Part shown: one piece after another, positions 9,407 through 18,296 of the stretch | How positions within the stretch are numbered: position 1 is the stretch's first letter | How the letters are laid out: every line of letters begins with the position of its first letter | Source of the DNA: Shimazuella alba | GTDB lineage: Bacteria; Bacillota; Bacilli; Thermoactinomycetales; Thermoactinomycetaceae | DNA length: 64,000 nucleotides | NCBI RefSeq assembly: GCF_009831235.1 | Contig: NZ_WUUL01000010.1 | Location: 99,357 to 163,356, forward strand | Reading direction: 5' to 3' | The notes under the pieces: generated by a model | Databases searched by the model: none | Told to the model about the DNA's origin: nothing | What the model saw: only the letters and a program-made list of their open reading frames with translations | Made by a program: the position numbers and the translations under genes

Positions 9407-9878
9407 CGGACCTCCTTTTGATGCATAAAAACATTAAAATGCCATCACAACTGAAGGGAAAAATGACGGGTTTCTGACGGATTGAGATACAAAAATTGGT
9501 TTATCATTAAATTAGAAATATATTCTAAATGATCTGCCATTTCCTAATTACGGATATTTTAACATTGGTGATTTAGTAAATGGAAGATGAGATCATGAAA
9601 AAACGCCTTAGAGAGCATCGATTTAGCAGAAAGATGTAGGAAAAATCGAGATTCTATGAAATTGAACTTAGAATGAATTATCGATAACAAAACAGTTCCT
9701 AGCCAAGTTACAAAAGCTTTACAGATGATTGCAGATAAACACCATCTCTCTGTGTCAGGTAAATACTATCAGAATATCCAGTAATGTATTGAGGCGAGGT
9801 GAAGACTTTATTTCATCGTGGATATTACATCTCAATTTAGATAGTCAAACTATCCAAATTTATGTTAGGAGTGTTTCC
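9407..9878. other. Intergenic stretch before the lasso operon; traces of lost coding sequence
   Basis: Separates the divergent regulator gene from the lasso operon. A stretch near 9680-9780 reads in one frame as KTVPSQVTKALQMIADKHH, which looks like the tail of a lost protein, but there is no start. An open frame runs from 9729 into the RRE gene, without a ribosome site. The promoter of the lasso operon must lie here, but I cannot pick it. Confidence 0.4.
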
Positions 9879-10157
9879 ATGAATGACATTTACCAAATGA
9901 GATTTAAAATTTCCTCGAATATAGTTGCTCAAAATTTTGAGAATAGCATCTTTATTTATGATGAAAATACTGGATTTTGCTTTGGGCTAGAAGGAATAGG
10001 GTCAGAAATATGGCAGCTAATAAGTGAAGGGAAAACAGTACAAGAAATAATAGATTCAGTTAAAAAAGAGTATTGTGTTGATGAAAATACTGTTCGTGAC
10101 GACCTTCAGTTGTTAACCGATCAGCTTACAGCAAAAGGGATTATCCGTATCATGTGA
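9879..10157 (+). CDS. Lasso peptide RRE protein (PqqD-like, B1)
   Basis: 92 residues. Start is ATG 9879 after AGGAGTG; the longer open frame from 9729 lacks a ribosome site and its first 50 residues look unlike the family. The protein is a PqqD-fold RiPP recognition element: IYDENTGFCFGLEGIGSEIWQLI, then a wing with KTVQEIIDSVKKEY and a helix DLQLLTDQLTAKGII. In split B1/B2 lasso systems this protein binds the leader peptide and presents it to the B2 protease. The precursor gene begins 28 bases after its stop, so they are cotranscribed. Confidence 0.88.
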   Translation: MNDIYQMRFKISSNIVAQNFENSIFIYDENTGFCFGLEGIGSEIWQLISEGKTVQEIIDSVKKEYCVDENTVRDDLQLLTDQLTAKGIIRIM

Positions 10158-10185
10158 GTTTCTTTGAAAGGAGGTGATTAAGGAA

Positions 10186-10317
10186 ATGGAAGAGTCAAAT
10201 AAAGAGTATACATCTCCACGTCTGATTGAGTTAGGAGATGTAGTAGAAATAACATTTGGCGGAAAAAGAGGACATGGATCAGATACCTTTTCAACAAGAC
10301 AAGATCCTAGTCAATAG
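10186..10317 (+). CDS. Lasso peptide precursor (A)
   Basis: 43 codons after a strong AAAGGAGGTGAT site. The leader has the RRE-binding pattern Tyr8-x-x-Pro11-x-Leu13-x-x-x-Gly17 and ends Ile-Thr-Phe, with Thr at the usual position -2. Cleavage after Phe24 leaves the core GGKRGHGSDTFSTRQDPSQ (19 residues). Gly1 and Asp9 would form a nine-member macrolactam ring, leaving a ten-residue tail through the ring with Phe11 and Arg14 as likely bulky plugs. The C-terminus is Ser-Gln. No Cys, so a class II lasso peptide. Core borders and ring are inferred from family rules, not shown. Confidence 0.88.
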   Translation: MEESNKEYTSPRLIELGDVVEITFGGKRGHGSDTFSTRQDPSQ

Positions 10318-10370
10318 TAGTGAGTGCTATGGGAGTACAATTTGTACTCCCTCAACATAGGGGTGGATAT

Positions 10371-11307
10371 ATGAACTATTATGAAATGCTTGGCCTCAAA
10401 ATCAAAACAAAGATAGATTTTGAGAAGTCTACTCTATCAAACTCAAACAAAAAATGGAGAATTTGACTTTCAAATCATCTATGATCCATTGTTTCTTGAG
10501 AACTCACTTTTCACTCAGTCAGAACTGAAATATAGAAACTTTCTTATAGGTGAAGCAAATCCTTTTAAAGAAGTTTATCAAGTAAATGGGAACTGCTTTC
10601 TAATCAAATGGTTAAACAAATATACTTTTTTTATAGATTCAATTCATAATCGATTGATTGTGAACAATCAATCGATTATGAATGGTGAATGGATTGGGAT
10701 TTTATTCTCAAAAATAATTTCCTTATTACTTTATATAAAAGGTTATTCTCAACTACATGGTAGTGCTGTAAGGTACATGAATCAAACGATATGTTTTATC
10801 GGCGAATCTGGATCAGGAAAATCAACTGCTGCTTCTCTTTGTATTGATGATGGAGGAAAAATGATTACAGACGATCTAATTGCATTTAATCCAGAAGATC
10901 TTTTGGTAATGAGTGGTTTCCCAAATATAAGACTCACTCCTTCAATTATAAACCTAAGTGAAAAAGTATATTTCGAGGAATATGGTAAGTTGAGATATCA
11001 TATTACAGAAAATTTTCACTTTAGGGAAACTTCACCTTTGCATTGTATTTTTTTTCTTGAAGTAAATGATCAGAAAGGTTTTTGCTATCGCAAGTTAAGA
11101 GGCAATGAACAGATCATTGATTTATTGAAAAATGTCTACAATAAAGAAGCTCTACATTATATCTTTTATGATTCTTACTATAAAAGGATCATGACAAGTT
11201 TCTTACTTCTTGCCTCGACCATCCCTACGTTTAAAGTTTACAGACATTCTAAAACAAAACCAGAGGAACTATTCTCTCTTATTCATTCTCTATTACGGAG
11301 TCTTTAA
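10371..11307 (+). pseudogene. HPr-kinase-like lasso peptide kinase, frameshifted at an A-run
   Basis: Kinases of this HprK-like family sit in paeninodin-type lasso clusters and phosphorylate the precursor's C-terminal Ser. ATG 10371 has a good GGGGTGG site and encodes MNYYEMLGLKIKTKIDFEK, a typical family start, but this frame stops at 10464. The remaining protein is in another frame and carries the P-loop GESGSGKST (10801-10827) and DDGGKMITDDL. Reading through needs one A less in the six-A run 10449-10454, which would give a protein of about 311 residues. Without it only an internal TTG (10420) could start translation. Either an assembly error, phase variation, or a dead gene. Confidence 0.8.
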
Positions 11308-11322
11308 TGAGGAGGAAAAATT

Positions 11323-11748
11323 ATGGGTAAGTTTTGTTCATTCCTACTTAGCTACTGGTACTTGATATACTTTTATATAGAGGTAAGAAGAAAGGGACTT
11401 CCAGCTGTTGTAAATATAATGAAAGGTAAAGGACAGAGGAAAAAAAGACGATGGATCAGTGAACCATTCATTGTTAGCGGATATCAATTGGCTTGTAAAA
11501 TGCACTTCTTAAATGTGGAATGTTTGGAGAGATCGCTTGCTTTATATCAACTGCTGTCTATTAATAGTTATGAAAGTCGATTCTGTATTGGAATAAGGTA
11601 TAAACCATTTTTAAGCCATGCTTGGGTGGAGTCAAAAATTAAAACAATCGATGAAAGTGATAACAGGAATAAATTCCATGTGTTTCTTACTTTACCGGTA
11701 GAGGGGGTTGAAGATGTTGAGTATCGTTTATCCTCCAATTCGATCTAA
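11323..11748 (+). CDS. Lasso leader peptidase (transglutaminase-like, B2)
   Basis: 141 residues; cleaves the leader off the precursor. The family pattern is clear: Cys67 in NVECLERSLALYQLL and His99 in KPFLSHAWVE, two of the Cys-His-Asp triad. An N-terminal hydrophobic stretch (SFLLSYWYLIYFYI) is common in B2 proteins. GAGGAGGAAAAATT precedes ATG 11323, 15 bases after the kinase stop. Its 3' end overlaps the start of the cyclase gene by 35 bases, so expression is coupled. Confidence 0.88.
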   Translation: MGKFCSFLLSYWYLIYFYIEVRRKGLPAVVNIMKGKGQRKKRRWISEPFIVSGYQLACKMHFLNVECLERSLALYQLLSINSYESRFCIGIRYKPFLSHAWVESKIKTIDESDNRNKFHVFLTLPVEGVEDVEYRLSSNSI

Positions 11749-13456
11749 AAACCACCCACAAGAACACATTGTTTTTGATGATTTTTTTGCTATCACTCCC
11801 GAGCTACATTTCCATCAGATCCATCATTATATTTTGGTCGTATTTGAAGATATCCATAACATTTACACCAGTGTTATCCAGTCTATACAAACTCATTTGA
11901 AATTTGATAAAAACGCAATAATCAATCAAAAAGGTATGTTTTCTTTTCTTCTTTACAATAGGGAAACCAAAGAACTAAACTTGTTTCGGAGTCTTACTGC
12001 TAATCCGGTCTTTTATTATCAAGATGCAGAAATACTAATTATTTCGAACAAATTACAGTCATTTAAAAGGTTTAGTAATGATCTTAACGAAGAGTATTTT
12101 AGGTTATATCTAAATACGGAGTTAACCGAAACAGAACATTCCCCTTATAAGGGTGTTAGAAGACTTTTACCAGGACATCAACTTTCAAAGAAAAAGGGTT
12201 TCGCTCTAAAACTAAATAAATTTTGGTCAATGAGTTTAATGGAAAGTAGAAGTTCTGAAGAATATATAGAAATATTTTCAGAAGTGATGAAGGAGATTCT
12301 TCAAGATTATGTACGAGATCAAAAATCATTTGCTTGTGAGTTAAGTGGTGGTTTAGACTCATCTAGCATATGTTGTTTGGCAGATCAATTACGCAATGAA
12401 AAATCAAGCTTTTATGGTTACACTTATATTTTTGATCGTTTATCAGATGGTTCATCCAACAAAGAAACAGTCGATATCATCTATCAAAATACAAATCTCA
12501 TCCCCAACTACCTCAATCTTTCCAACTACTGGTCCTTTAAAGATACGAAAAAAGACATTGTTTATTATGATGAGCCAAGCCAACTAATCTTGAACTATGC
12601 CATGTTTCGAGATCTTCATTTAGCTGCTAAGCAGAATGGATCTACCATTGTTTTATCAGGAGAAGGAGGAGATGAACTACTATGTTCGAGCTCTCATTAT
12701 CTTCGAGATCTACTGTTCCAAGGAGATTACAAACGATTGTTTTATGATTTGCTAAGGTTGGCTGCAAAGCATAAACAGCCTATCTGGAAAACATTTGGGA
12801 CACACGTCTTTCCATCCCTGCTGACAAATAAATTAAAGTACAAATTTGAAAGTAAATTTAACAATCAAACATGGCAAAACACTGGATTTTATCTAACTTG
12901 GTACAATACTCCTTCCTGGATTGGAGAAAAACTAAAAAAAATAAGTTATCAAGAAGTTGAATCGGAAAGAAAGAGGATAAGAGATTCGAGAATAAGAAGT
13001 AACTATCTTCGAGAAAATTTTGAAAGACTATTGTTAATTAATCCTTGTACGTGGATTGATACTAACATTAGTAAACCATTAGATATGACCCGAGTTTATC
13101 CATTTAGGGATCAGCGGATGATTGAGTTTGTTTTTTCGATTCCTTCTTTAGATCAGCTAGATTTTAGTCATAAGAAGAGATGTATCCGTGAAGGTTTTAA
13201 AAATGTTGTTCCACAAGAAATTTTAACTAACCCAGATAAAAGTAACTTCGTAGAGATATTTCGCAAAGGATTTTACAAAGAAGCAAACTTTATTAACGAA
13301 CTCATTCAAATGTCTAGAGCGGATGCATTTGGATGGATAAAAAAAGAAAAGTTACAACATGCAATAGATAAATTTAAATATGGGTTTAATGATGAATTTG
13401 GGTTAATTTCAAAGACATTAGGTTTAGAAATATGGCTTAGACATCAAGGATATTAA
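11714..13456 (+). CDS. Lasso cyclase (asparagine synthetase-like, C)
   Basis: 580 residues. Forms the isopeptide ring by adenylating the acceptor Asp side chain. The PP-loop ELSGGLDSSSICCLA lies near residues 208-222, and LSGEGGDELL and PFRDQRMIEF follow as in other lasso C proteins. The N-terminal glutaminase-like half lacks the catalytic Cys at residue 2, as expected for cyclases. I take ATG 11714 because AGAGGGGG stands 7 bases before it; TTG 11708 abuts that site. Ends 18 bases before the subtilase-like gene. Confidence 0.88.
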   Translation: MLSIVYPPIRSKNHPQEHIVFDDFFAITPELHFHQIHHYILVVFEDIHNIYTSVIQSIQTHLKFDKNAIINQKGMFSFLLYNRETKELNLFRSLTANPVFYYQDAEILIISNKLQSFKRFSNDLNEEYFRLYLNTELTETEHSPYKGVRRLLPGHQLSKKKGFALKLNKFWSMSLMESRSSEEYIEIFSEVMKEILQDYVRDQKSFACELSGGLDSSSICCLADQLRNEKSSFYGYTYIFDRLSDGSSNKETVDIIYQNTNLIPNYLNLSNYWSFKDTKKDIVYYDEPSQLILNYAMFRDLHLAAKQNGSTIVLSGEGGDELLCSSSHYLRDLLFQGDYKRLFYDLLRLAAKHKQPIWKTFGTHVFPSLLTNKLKYKFESKFNNQTWQNTGFYLTWYNTPSWIGEKLKKISYQEVESERKRIRDSRIRSNYLRENFERLLLINPCTWIDTNISKPLDMTRVYPFRDQRMIEFVFSIPSLDQLDFSHKKRCIREGFKNVVPQEILTNPDKSNFVEIFRKGFYKEANFINELIQMSRADAFGWIKKEKLQHAIDKFKYGFNDEFGLISKTLGLEIWLRHQGY

Positions 13457-13474
13457 ATTAGGAGTAGATTCGTA

Positions 13475-14896
13475 ATGAATATGGAACCAACTTGGAAACG
13501 TATAGGTCTATTGGAGCCGCCTGCGGATAACTCAGGTCAAGAAGTCTGTATGGTTATTCTTGATGACATCATTCCACATCACACCATTAGTCATTTAAAA
13601 GGTAGAGTAAAGAAGGTGAGAGTTCATAAAGATCTCACGGTTACTTGTAATGATATATTTCAAGAACCACTTGTTTCAGAAGTAGATGATTATTTAAACC
13701 ATGGTTTAATGGTTCTGAATTTGCTAGCTCACAAACCTCTTGAAGATAGTCAAGCTAACGTCCACAAAGGATTATCACCATCTGCAAACTTTGTATTCCT
13801 GCCAACTTCTAATCCCGAACGTATAAAAGTGGGTTTAATATGGATCTTAAAGCAAAACTGGAATCTCAAAATTGTATTGAATTTGTTTGTACCTCAAGAA
13901 TATGGATGGATGTCGCCTGCTTCTGAAGACCCATATGTCCAAGCATTACAGCCTGCTATTGATGCAGGGTTACTAGTTATTGCTGCTGGAGGTAACTCCA
14001 AAGTCCATAACAATTTGCATCCTAATCGATTTTTTGTGGTTAGTGGATATAACGACAAAGGATCAAATAATTCAAAAAACTATGAGCAACATCTATCTGC
14101 TGCCTGTGGTTTAAATGCTGAAGGTTATTGGAGACCAGATATTCTTTCACCTTATACGTATTTACCATTGCCAAGCCTAACAGGAACTGGTTTTGATTAC
14201 TTTGGAGGTACTTGCGGTAGTGCCGCCTTAGTTGCAGGGCTATGTGCTTCTTTACTTTCAGCCATTCCAGATATTACATCGAATACCCTAAGGAACGTGT
14301 TGATAGAGACAGGATGCGATATAGATGGTTTTCCAGCACCTATTCTTAATGCGGAAAAAACGCGAAATGCCTTACAAAATGGTTACCGAAATAATACTTC
14401 ACCATCATCAAATCCATTAGTTAAGGTTACAAATGAAAATATATCTATCCTATCAAAAGATCCATTGGAAAGATCACTTGCTTTGACTATCCTACTAAAA
14501 AATGACCAAATGAAAAGAGAGGAGATATGGACATACACAGATGATATATCTCCAATGGTAAAAAAAGTTGCTATACAAGGTTTGGGAGATCCAATAAGTG
14601 ATTTGGAAAGAAAGCATTATTGGAATAAGGTTTATAAAGAAAAGAGTGATTTTGGAGTAAAGGAGTCATGGTTGTATACATTACTTCGAACTTCATCTGC
14701 ACATGAGGTAGATAAATGGATGTCTCTTGTAGAATTTATAACGATTGATGGTTTGATTTGTATCCATTTATTTTTACAAAAGCACTATCCAGAAGCACCT
14801 AGAATGGTTATTTCACCTGATCCTAGTATGTTGGTTTCTACTTTCTCACCCGTTTTGGAGTGGTATCAATTTCACATAAAATCTCTATTAAACTGA
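13475..14896 (+). CDS. Subtilase-like protein of the lasso operon, Cys at the nucleophile position
   Basis: 473 residues, no signal peptide, so probably cytosolic. The N-terminal 290 residues are an S8 (subtilisin) fold: VILDD with Asp30/31, NHG with His76, VIAAGGNS with the oxyanion Asn, and GGTCGSAALVAG, where the family consensus GTSxAxPxVAG carries the catalytic Ser. Here that position is Cys247 (codon TGC at 14213). The C-terminal part (from about 320) is helical and may hold HEAT-like repeats. Eighteen bases after the cyclase, so part of the operon. Possible roles: second processing protease, lasso isopeptidase, or a binding protein without activity. All three are inferences. Confidence 0.8.
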   Translation: MNMEPTWKRIGLLEPPADNSGQEVCMVILDDIIPHHTISHLKGRVKKVRVHKDLTVTCNDIFQEPLVSEVDDYLNHGLMVLNLLAHKPLEDSQANVHKGLSPSANFVFLPTSNPERIKVGLIWILKQNWNLKIVLNLFVPQEYGWMSPASEDPYVQALQPAIDAGLLVIAAGGNSKVHNNLHPNRFFVVSGYNDKGSNNSKNYEQHLSAACGLNAEGYWRPDILSPYTYLPLPSLTGTGFDYFGGTCGSAALVAGLCASLLSAIPDITSNTLRNVLIETGCDIDGFPAPILNAEKTRNALQNGYRNNTSPSSNPLVKVTNENISILSKDPLERSLALTILLKNDQMKREEIWTYTDDISPMVKKVAIQGLGDPISDLERKHYWNKVYKEKSDFGVKESWLYTLLRTSSAHEVDKWMSLVEFITIDGLICIHLFLQKHYPEAPRMVISPDPSMLVSTFSPVLEWYQFHIKSLLN

Positions 14897-15046
14897 CTGA
14901 TTTAGTAATATATTTCTTTCGAATTCCCTAAAAAGGAAATGAAACCTGCTCCAATGATTCAAAATTAAATTTAATTGAAATGTTTCATTTCATGGATACT
15001 ACTGAATTAGTTATAACTCTAGAAACAAGAAAGGAGAAGTAAAAGC

Positions 15047-15805
15047 ATGGAAAAAGTAACCTTTAAAAATTTCCGAAATCTAACATTGGTAGGTAACTTT
15101 TATCCATCATCTCCCGAAAACATTATTATCATGTGTCATGGTTTTACTTCAGATAAATCCTCTAGGGGAAGATTTGATAGGTTTGCAAACGCTTTTCATC
15201 AATTAGGGTATAGTGTTTTAGCTTTTGATTTTAGTGGCTGCGGGGAAAGTGATGATGAACGATTAACCATGACTACACGGATTGATGATTTACATGCTGC
15301 TATTTCCTTTGTAAAATCCAGAGAGTTTAGTCGTATTGCTCTTTTTGGTCATAGCCTTGGCAGTAGAGTGTGCTTAGAATGCTACACGGATCAGATTGCC
15401 ACGATGGTTTTGACAGGGGCATTAACTGGTTCAATGAAATACGATTGGAACAATATTTTAACAAAAGAAGAATTACAAGAACTAAAGGAAAAAGGCTACA
15501 TCACAAAAAATCAAAAGCATAGAAAGGTCATCATCGATAAGCAAATGCTTATAGATTTTGAGTTAGTAAACCAAAAAGAATTACTCACAAATGTAAAGTG
15601 CCCAGTATTGATTATGAACGGGGATGCAGATGAGGAAGAACGGGACTTATACAAATTAAGCAAACATGGAATGAAATGGTTACCGAAAGACTCTAAGTTG
15701 GAATTGATTCAGGGTGCGACTCATAGCTTTACAGATCGCTTACCTGTGATTGAAAAGTTGGCAACAAAGTGGTTTTTAAAAAATTTTCCGCTTTTAAAGA
15801 AATAA
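15047..15805 (+). CDS. Alpha/beta hydrolase (S33-like)
   Basis: 252 residues. Seen: MCHGFTSDK (oxyanion loop), GHSLGS with the nucleophile Ser near residue 106, the acid in NGDADEEERD, and His in QGATHSF. Of the serine aminopeptidase/esterase type; substrate unknown. Its own AAGGAG site and 150 bases without coding before it indicate a separate unit from the lasso operon. A role in breaking down the lasso peptide is possible but unsupported. Confidence 0.8.
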   Translation: MEKVTFKNFRNLTLVGNFYPSSPENIIIMCHGFTSDKSSRGRFDRFANAFHQLGYSVLAFDFSGCGESDDERLTMTTRIDDLHAAISFVKSREFSRIALFGHSLGSRVCLECYTDQIATMVLTGALTGSMKYDWNNILTKEELQELKEKGYITKNQKHRKVIIDKQMLIDFELVNQKELLTNVKCPVLIMNGDADEEERDLYKLSKHGMKWLPKDSKLELIQGATHSFTDRLPVIEKLATKWFLKNFPLLKK

Positions 15806-15886
15806 TCATGGCTCGTATTTTCATAATAAGTATATAAGTGTGATTTCTAATGGTTAGAAAAGAGAAAATAACGGGAGGGTATGAGG

Positions 15887-16717
15887 ATGAAAGTAGACGG
15901 GCATACCCACACGCATTATTGCCCACATGGTTCTGGAGAAGAGACAGCAAAGTTTATTGAAAAAGCAATTGAACTAGGATTTGATAGATATGTTTTAACT
16001 GAACATGCTCCATTACCTCGTTCATTCTGTGAAGCTTTGCCATATGAGAAAGAATTGGTTCAATACTTTACCATGAAAGAAACAGAGTTTGATGACTATA
16101 TAAAAGAAATGCATCAGTTAAAACGTAAATACAAAGACCAAATTGAGATACGTGTAGGGTTTGAGCTCGATTATTTATCCGAGTATATCGATTGGACGCG
16201 AAATCTACTTCGAGAATATCAGGGTTATATAGAAGAAACGGTTCTATCTGTACATTTTCTAAAAGGAGTAGATGGATGGCGTTGTATAGATCATACTCCT
16301 GAGGAATTAGAAGAAAATGTTGTTTTATACCATGGGAATTTTCAATCCGTACAGAAGACTTACTATGAAACGATCAAAGAGGCCATCCTTCAGTTCCAAC
16401 CTTCCAGAATAGGTCATCTCTCCTTGTGTCAAAAATTCCAACATTATTTTGATGAAGGGACCCTGGTGGCAGACAAGGCAAAAAATGAAGTCGAACAAAT
16501 CCTGATATTGCTCAAGAAAAAAGGGATTGCATTGGATTTCAATACTGCTGGAATTGATAATAAATATTGCTTGGAGCCTTATCCATCAAATTGGATTGTG
16601 AAAAAAGCGCAAAAAATGGGGATTCCATTTATCTTTGGATCAGATGCACATGCAGTTGATGAGGTGGGGAGATCGTATAGTTTGTTTCAGTCAGTGATAC
16701 TATCTAGTTTGGGCTAA
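15887..16717 (+). CDS. PHP-family phosphatase (histidinol-phosphatase HisJ-like)
   Basis: 276 residues from ATG 15887 (seven bases after GGGAGG; ATG 15881 is too near). Seen metal ligands: DGHTHTHYCPHG, LTEHAPLP, GFELDYL, SVHFLKG, GHLSLCQ and GSDAHAVDEVG, the full PHP set. The family HisJ/HisK dephosphorylates histidinol phosphate. No other histidine gene is near, so it may act on another phosphomonoester. Confidence 0.82.
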   Translation: MKVDGHTHTHYCPHGSGEETAKFIEKAIELGFDRYVLTEHAPLPRSFCEALPYEKELVQYFTMKETEFDDYIKEMHQLKRKYKDQIEIRVGFELDYLSEYIDWTRNLLREYQGYIEETVLSVHFLKGVDGWRCIDHTPEELEENVVLYHGNFQSVQKTYYETIKEAILQFQPSRIGHLSLCQKFQHYFDEGTLVADKAKNEVEQILILLKKKGIALDFNTAGIDNKYCLEPYPSNWIVKKAQKMGIPFIFGSDAHAVDEVGRSYSLFQSVILSSLG

Positions 16718-16754
16718 TTCATCCTTTTATTTTATCGAGAAGTGGGGGTTATCG

Positions 16755-17753
16755 TTGCTAGAAAAAAAGCCGTATTGGGCAGATGTTCCTGCTATGTTAC
16801 AGTACGAAATAGAACAAATGATGGGCTCTCGAATTGTAAAAGCTGATCGGGTTTTTGGAGGATTTGGACCTAGTGCAACATTCCGTCTCTATATGGAAGA
16901 TGGGCGCACGATTTTTGCCAAGGGAGCTGGTAAGGGATCAACTTCTTATAATTGGGAATCGGTTTCTTCAGAAGAATATATCTATGAAACCGTCAATTGT
17001 ATCAAGCCTTTTGCACCAGTTTATCTGGGATCAATGAAAACGTCTGAATGGCATTTGATTTTTCTTGAAGATGTGAGCAAGGATAGAGAAGTACCCCCAT
17101 GGACCGAAAATTTGGCGAAACAGGCGATGCACGGTATCGCTAACTTTCATATAAGTGGTTTGGATGAACGAGAAAAGGTGACAACGATCGATATAACGGA
17201 GTACAATGAGAATTGGAAATCACTGAAAGAAAATGAAGCGAAAAGAGAATGTTTCTTTGCTTTGTATGGAGACAAAAAATCAGAGGCAGAATTTTGGTTT
17301 TGGGAAGTGATTGATCAGCTAATGGATGCAGAAGGCGATGTTCTGGCATCAGATCAACCGTGGGGTCTGATTCACTTTGATCTACGAGCTGATAATATGC
17401 GTTTTCGAGATGGAAGACTCATACTATTCGATTGGTCGCTGATGTGTTATGGACCATTGATATTGGACGCCACATTCTTTTTCCCCAGTGTGAAAGGGCA
17501 AGGTGGACCAACAGCCAAAGTTTTAATGCGTGAATATCAAAAGGTATTGAAAAAAATTAATATCACATTTCCTCATTTTTGTATTGATGCTGCCGCAGCT
17601 TTCACCGCAGGTTATTTTGCCTCCAGAGCAGGGAAAGAGCAGAAACCACTATTGCCAAGGATTCGGGAACTTCAGCGTATGCAACTTGGTCCAGCACTTG
17701 AATGGATGACAATAAGGATGAATTTGCCTCAGTCGCCTTGCATCAAATTTTAG
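16755..17753 (+). CDS. Aminoglycoside phosphotransferase-type kinase
   Basis: 332 residues from TTG 16755 after GTGGGGG. Protein-kinase-like APH fold: FLEDVSKD hinge, catalytic HFDLRADN (His-x-Asp....Asn) and the metal Asp in LFDWSLM. Relatives phosphorylate antibiotics, choline, homoserine or sugars. Substrate cannot be named. First of two such kinases around the S66 peptidase gene. Confidence 0.82.
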   Translation: MLEKKPYWADVPAMLQYEIEQMMGSRIVKADRVFGGFGPSATFRLYMEDGRTIFAKGAGKGSTSYNWESVSSEEYIYETVNCIKPFAPVYLGSMKTSEWHLIFLEDVSKDREVPPWTENLAKQAMHGIANFHISGLDEREKVTTIDITEYNENWKSLKENEAKRECFFALYGDKKSEAEFWFWEVIDQLMDAEGDVLASDQPWGLIHFDLRADNMRFRDGRLILFDWSLMCYGPLILDATFFFPSVKGQGGPTAKVLMREYQKVLKKINITFPHFCIDAAAAFTAGYFASRAGKEQKPLLPRIRELQRMQLGPALEWMTIRMNLPQSPCIKF

Positions 17754-17772
17754 TACTAAGGAGAGCCAAACA

Positions 17773-17920
17773 ATGTATGTATCTGTAAGCGCATATATTG
17801 AAAATGATTTTGGTTAAGTGCTGCTTGTAAAAACGATCAAACGATCTGATACTTGGGAATTTCCGGGTGGTCAAGTTGAGGATAAGGAATCGCTGCTGTC
17901 TGCTCTCAAAAGGGAAGTTG
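17773..17920 (+). pseudogene. Nudix hydrolase fragment
   Basis: From ATG 17773 the frame reads MYVSVSAYIENDFG, a TAA, then VLLVKTIKRSDTWEFPGGQV and the start of the Nudix box (GG....ESLLSALKREV). The box breaks off at 17920, where a decayed copy of the neighbouring S66 gene begins. Two faults (internal stop, lost 3' end) make it a dead gene. Confidence 0.78.
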
Positions 17921-18195
17921 TATGAAAAAGGGTATGGATTATACCATCGATTATTTGCAAAAGTGTCTTATGATAGAAAGTTCATTGAAAATAGGACCTT
18001 TCATGAGAATAGAGGTTGGACTGTTATTCAAGAAGGAGAAGCAGAGGGAGTGAGTATAGGAGGAAATCTATGCACCTTAAATCTACTTCAAGGAACGGAA
18101 TACATGCCATTTCTAGAAGGTAGTATTCTTTTTCTAGAAGATGATTACCTAACTTTCCCTGCTAATTTTGATCGAGATCTCCAATCTCTTTTGTT
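17921..18195 (+). pseudogene. Partial duplicate of the S66 peptidase gene
   Basis: Bases 17921-18195 match 18714-19038 of the intact gene, with an internal loss of about 50 bases and several substitutions; from the GGTTGGACTGTTATTC block onward the match is nearly exact. It is joined directly to the Nudix fragment, so an open frame of 150 codons (17867-18319) is a chimera, not a gene. The bases 18196-18296 have no match in the window. Confidence 0.82.
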
Positions 18196-18296
18196 TTTGG
18201 TTCCGTTGCACATGCAGTTAAAGAAGTATGACGGCACTATAACCGTTATGAATCTATATTTGAACAGTAGTACTCTAGGGAAAGGAATACGGAACT

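Noticed and set aside
9729..9878. N-terminal extension of the lasso RRE protein
   Set aside because: No ribosome site at 9729, the 50 residues look unlike the family, and AGGAGTG marks ATG 9879.
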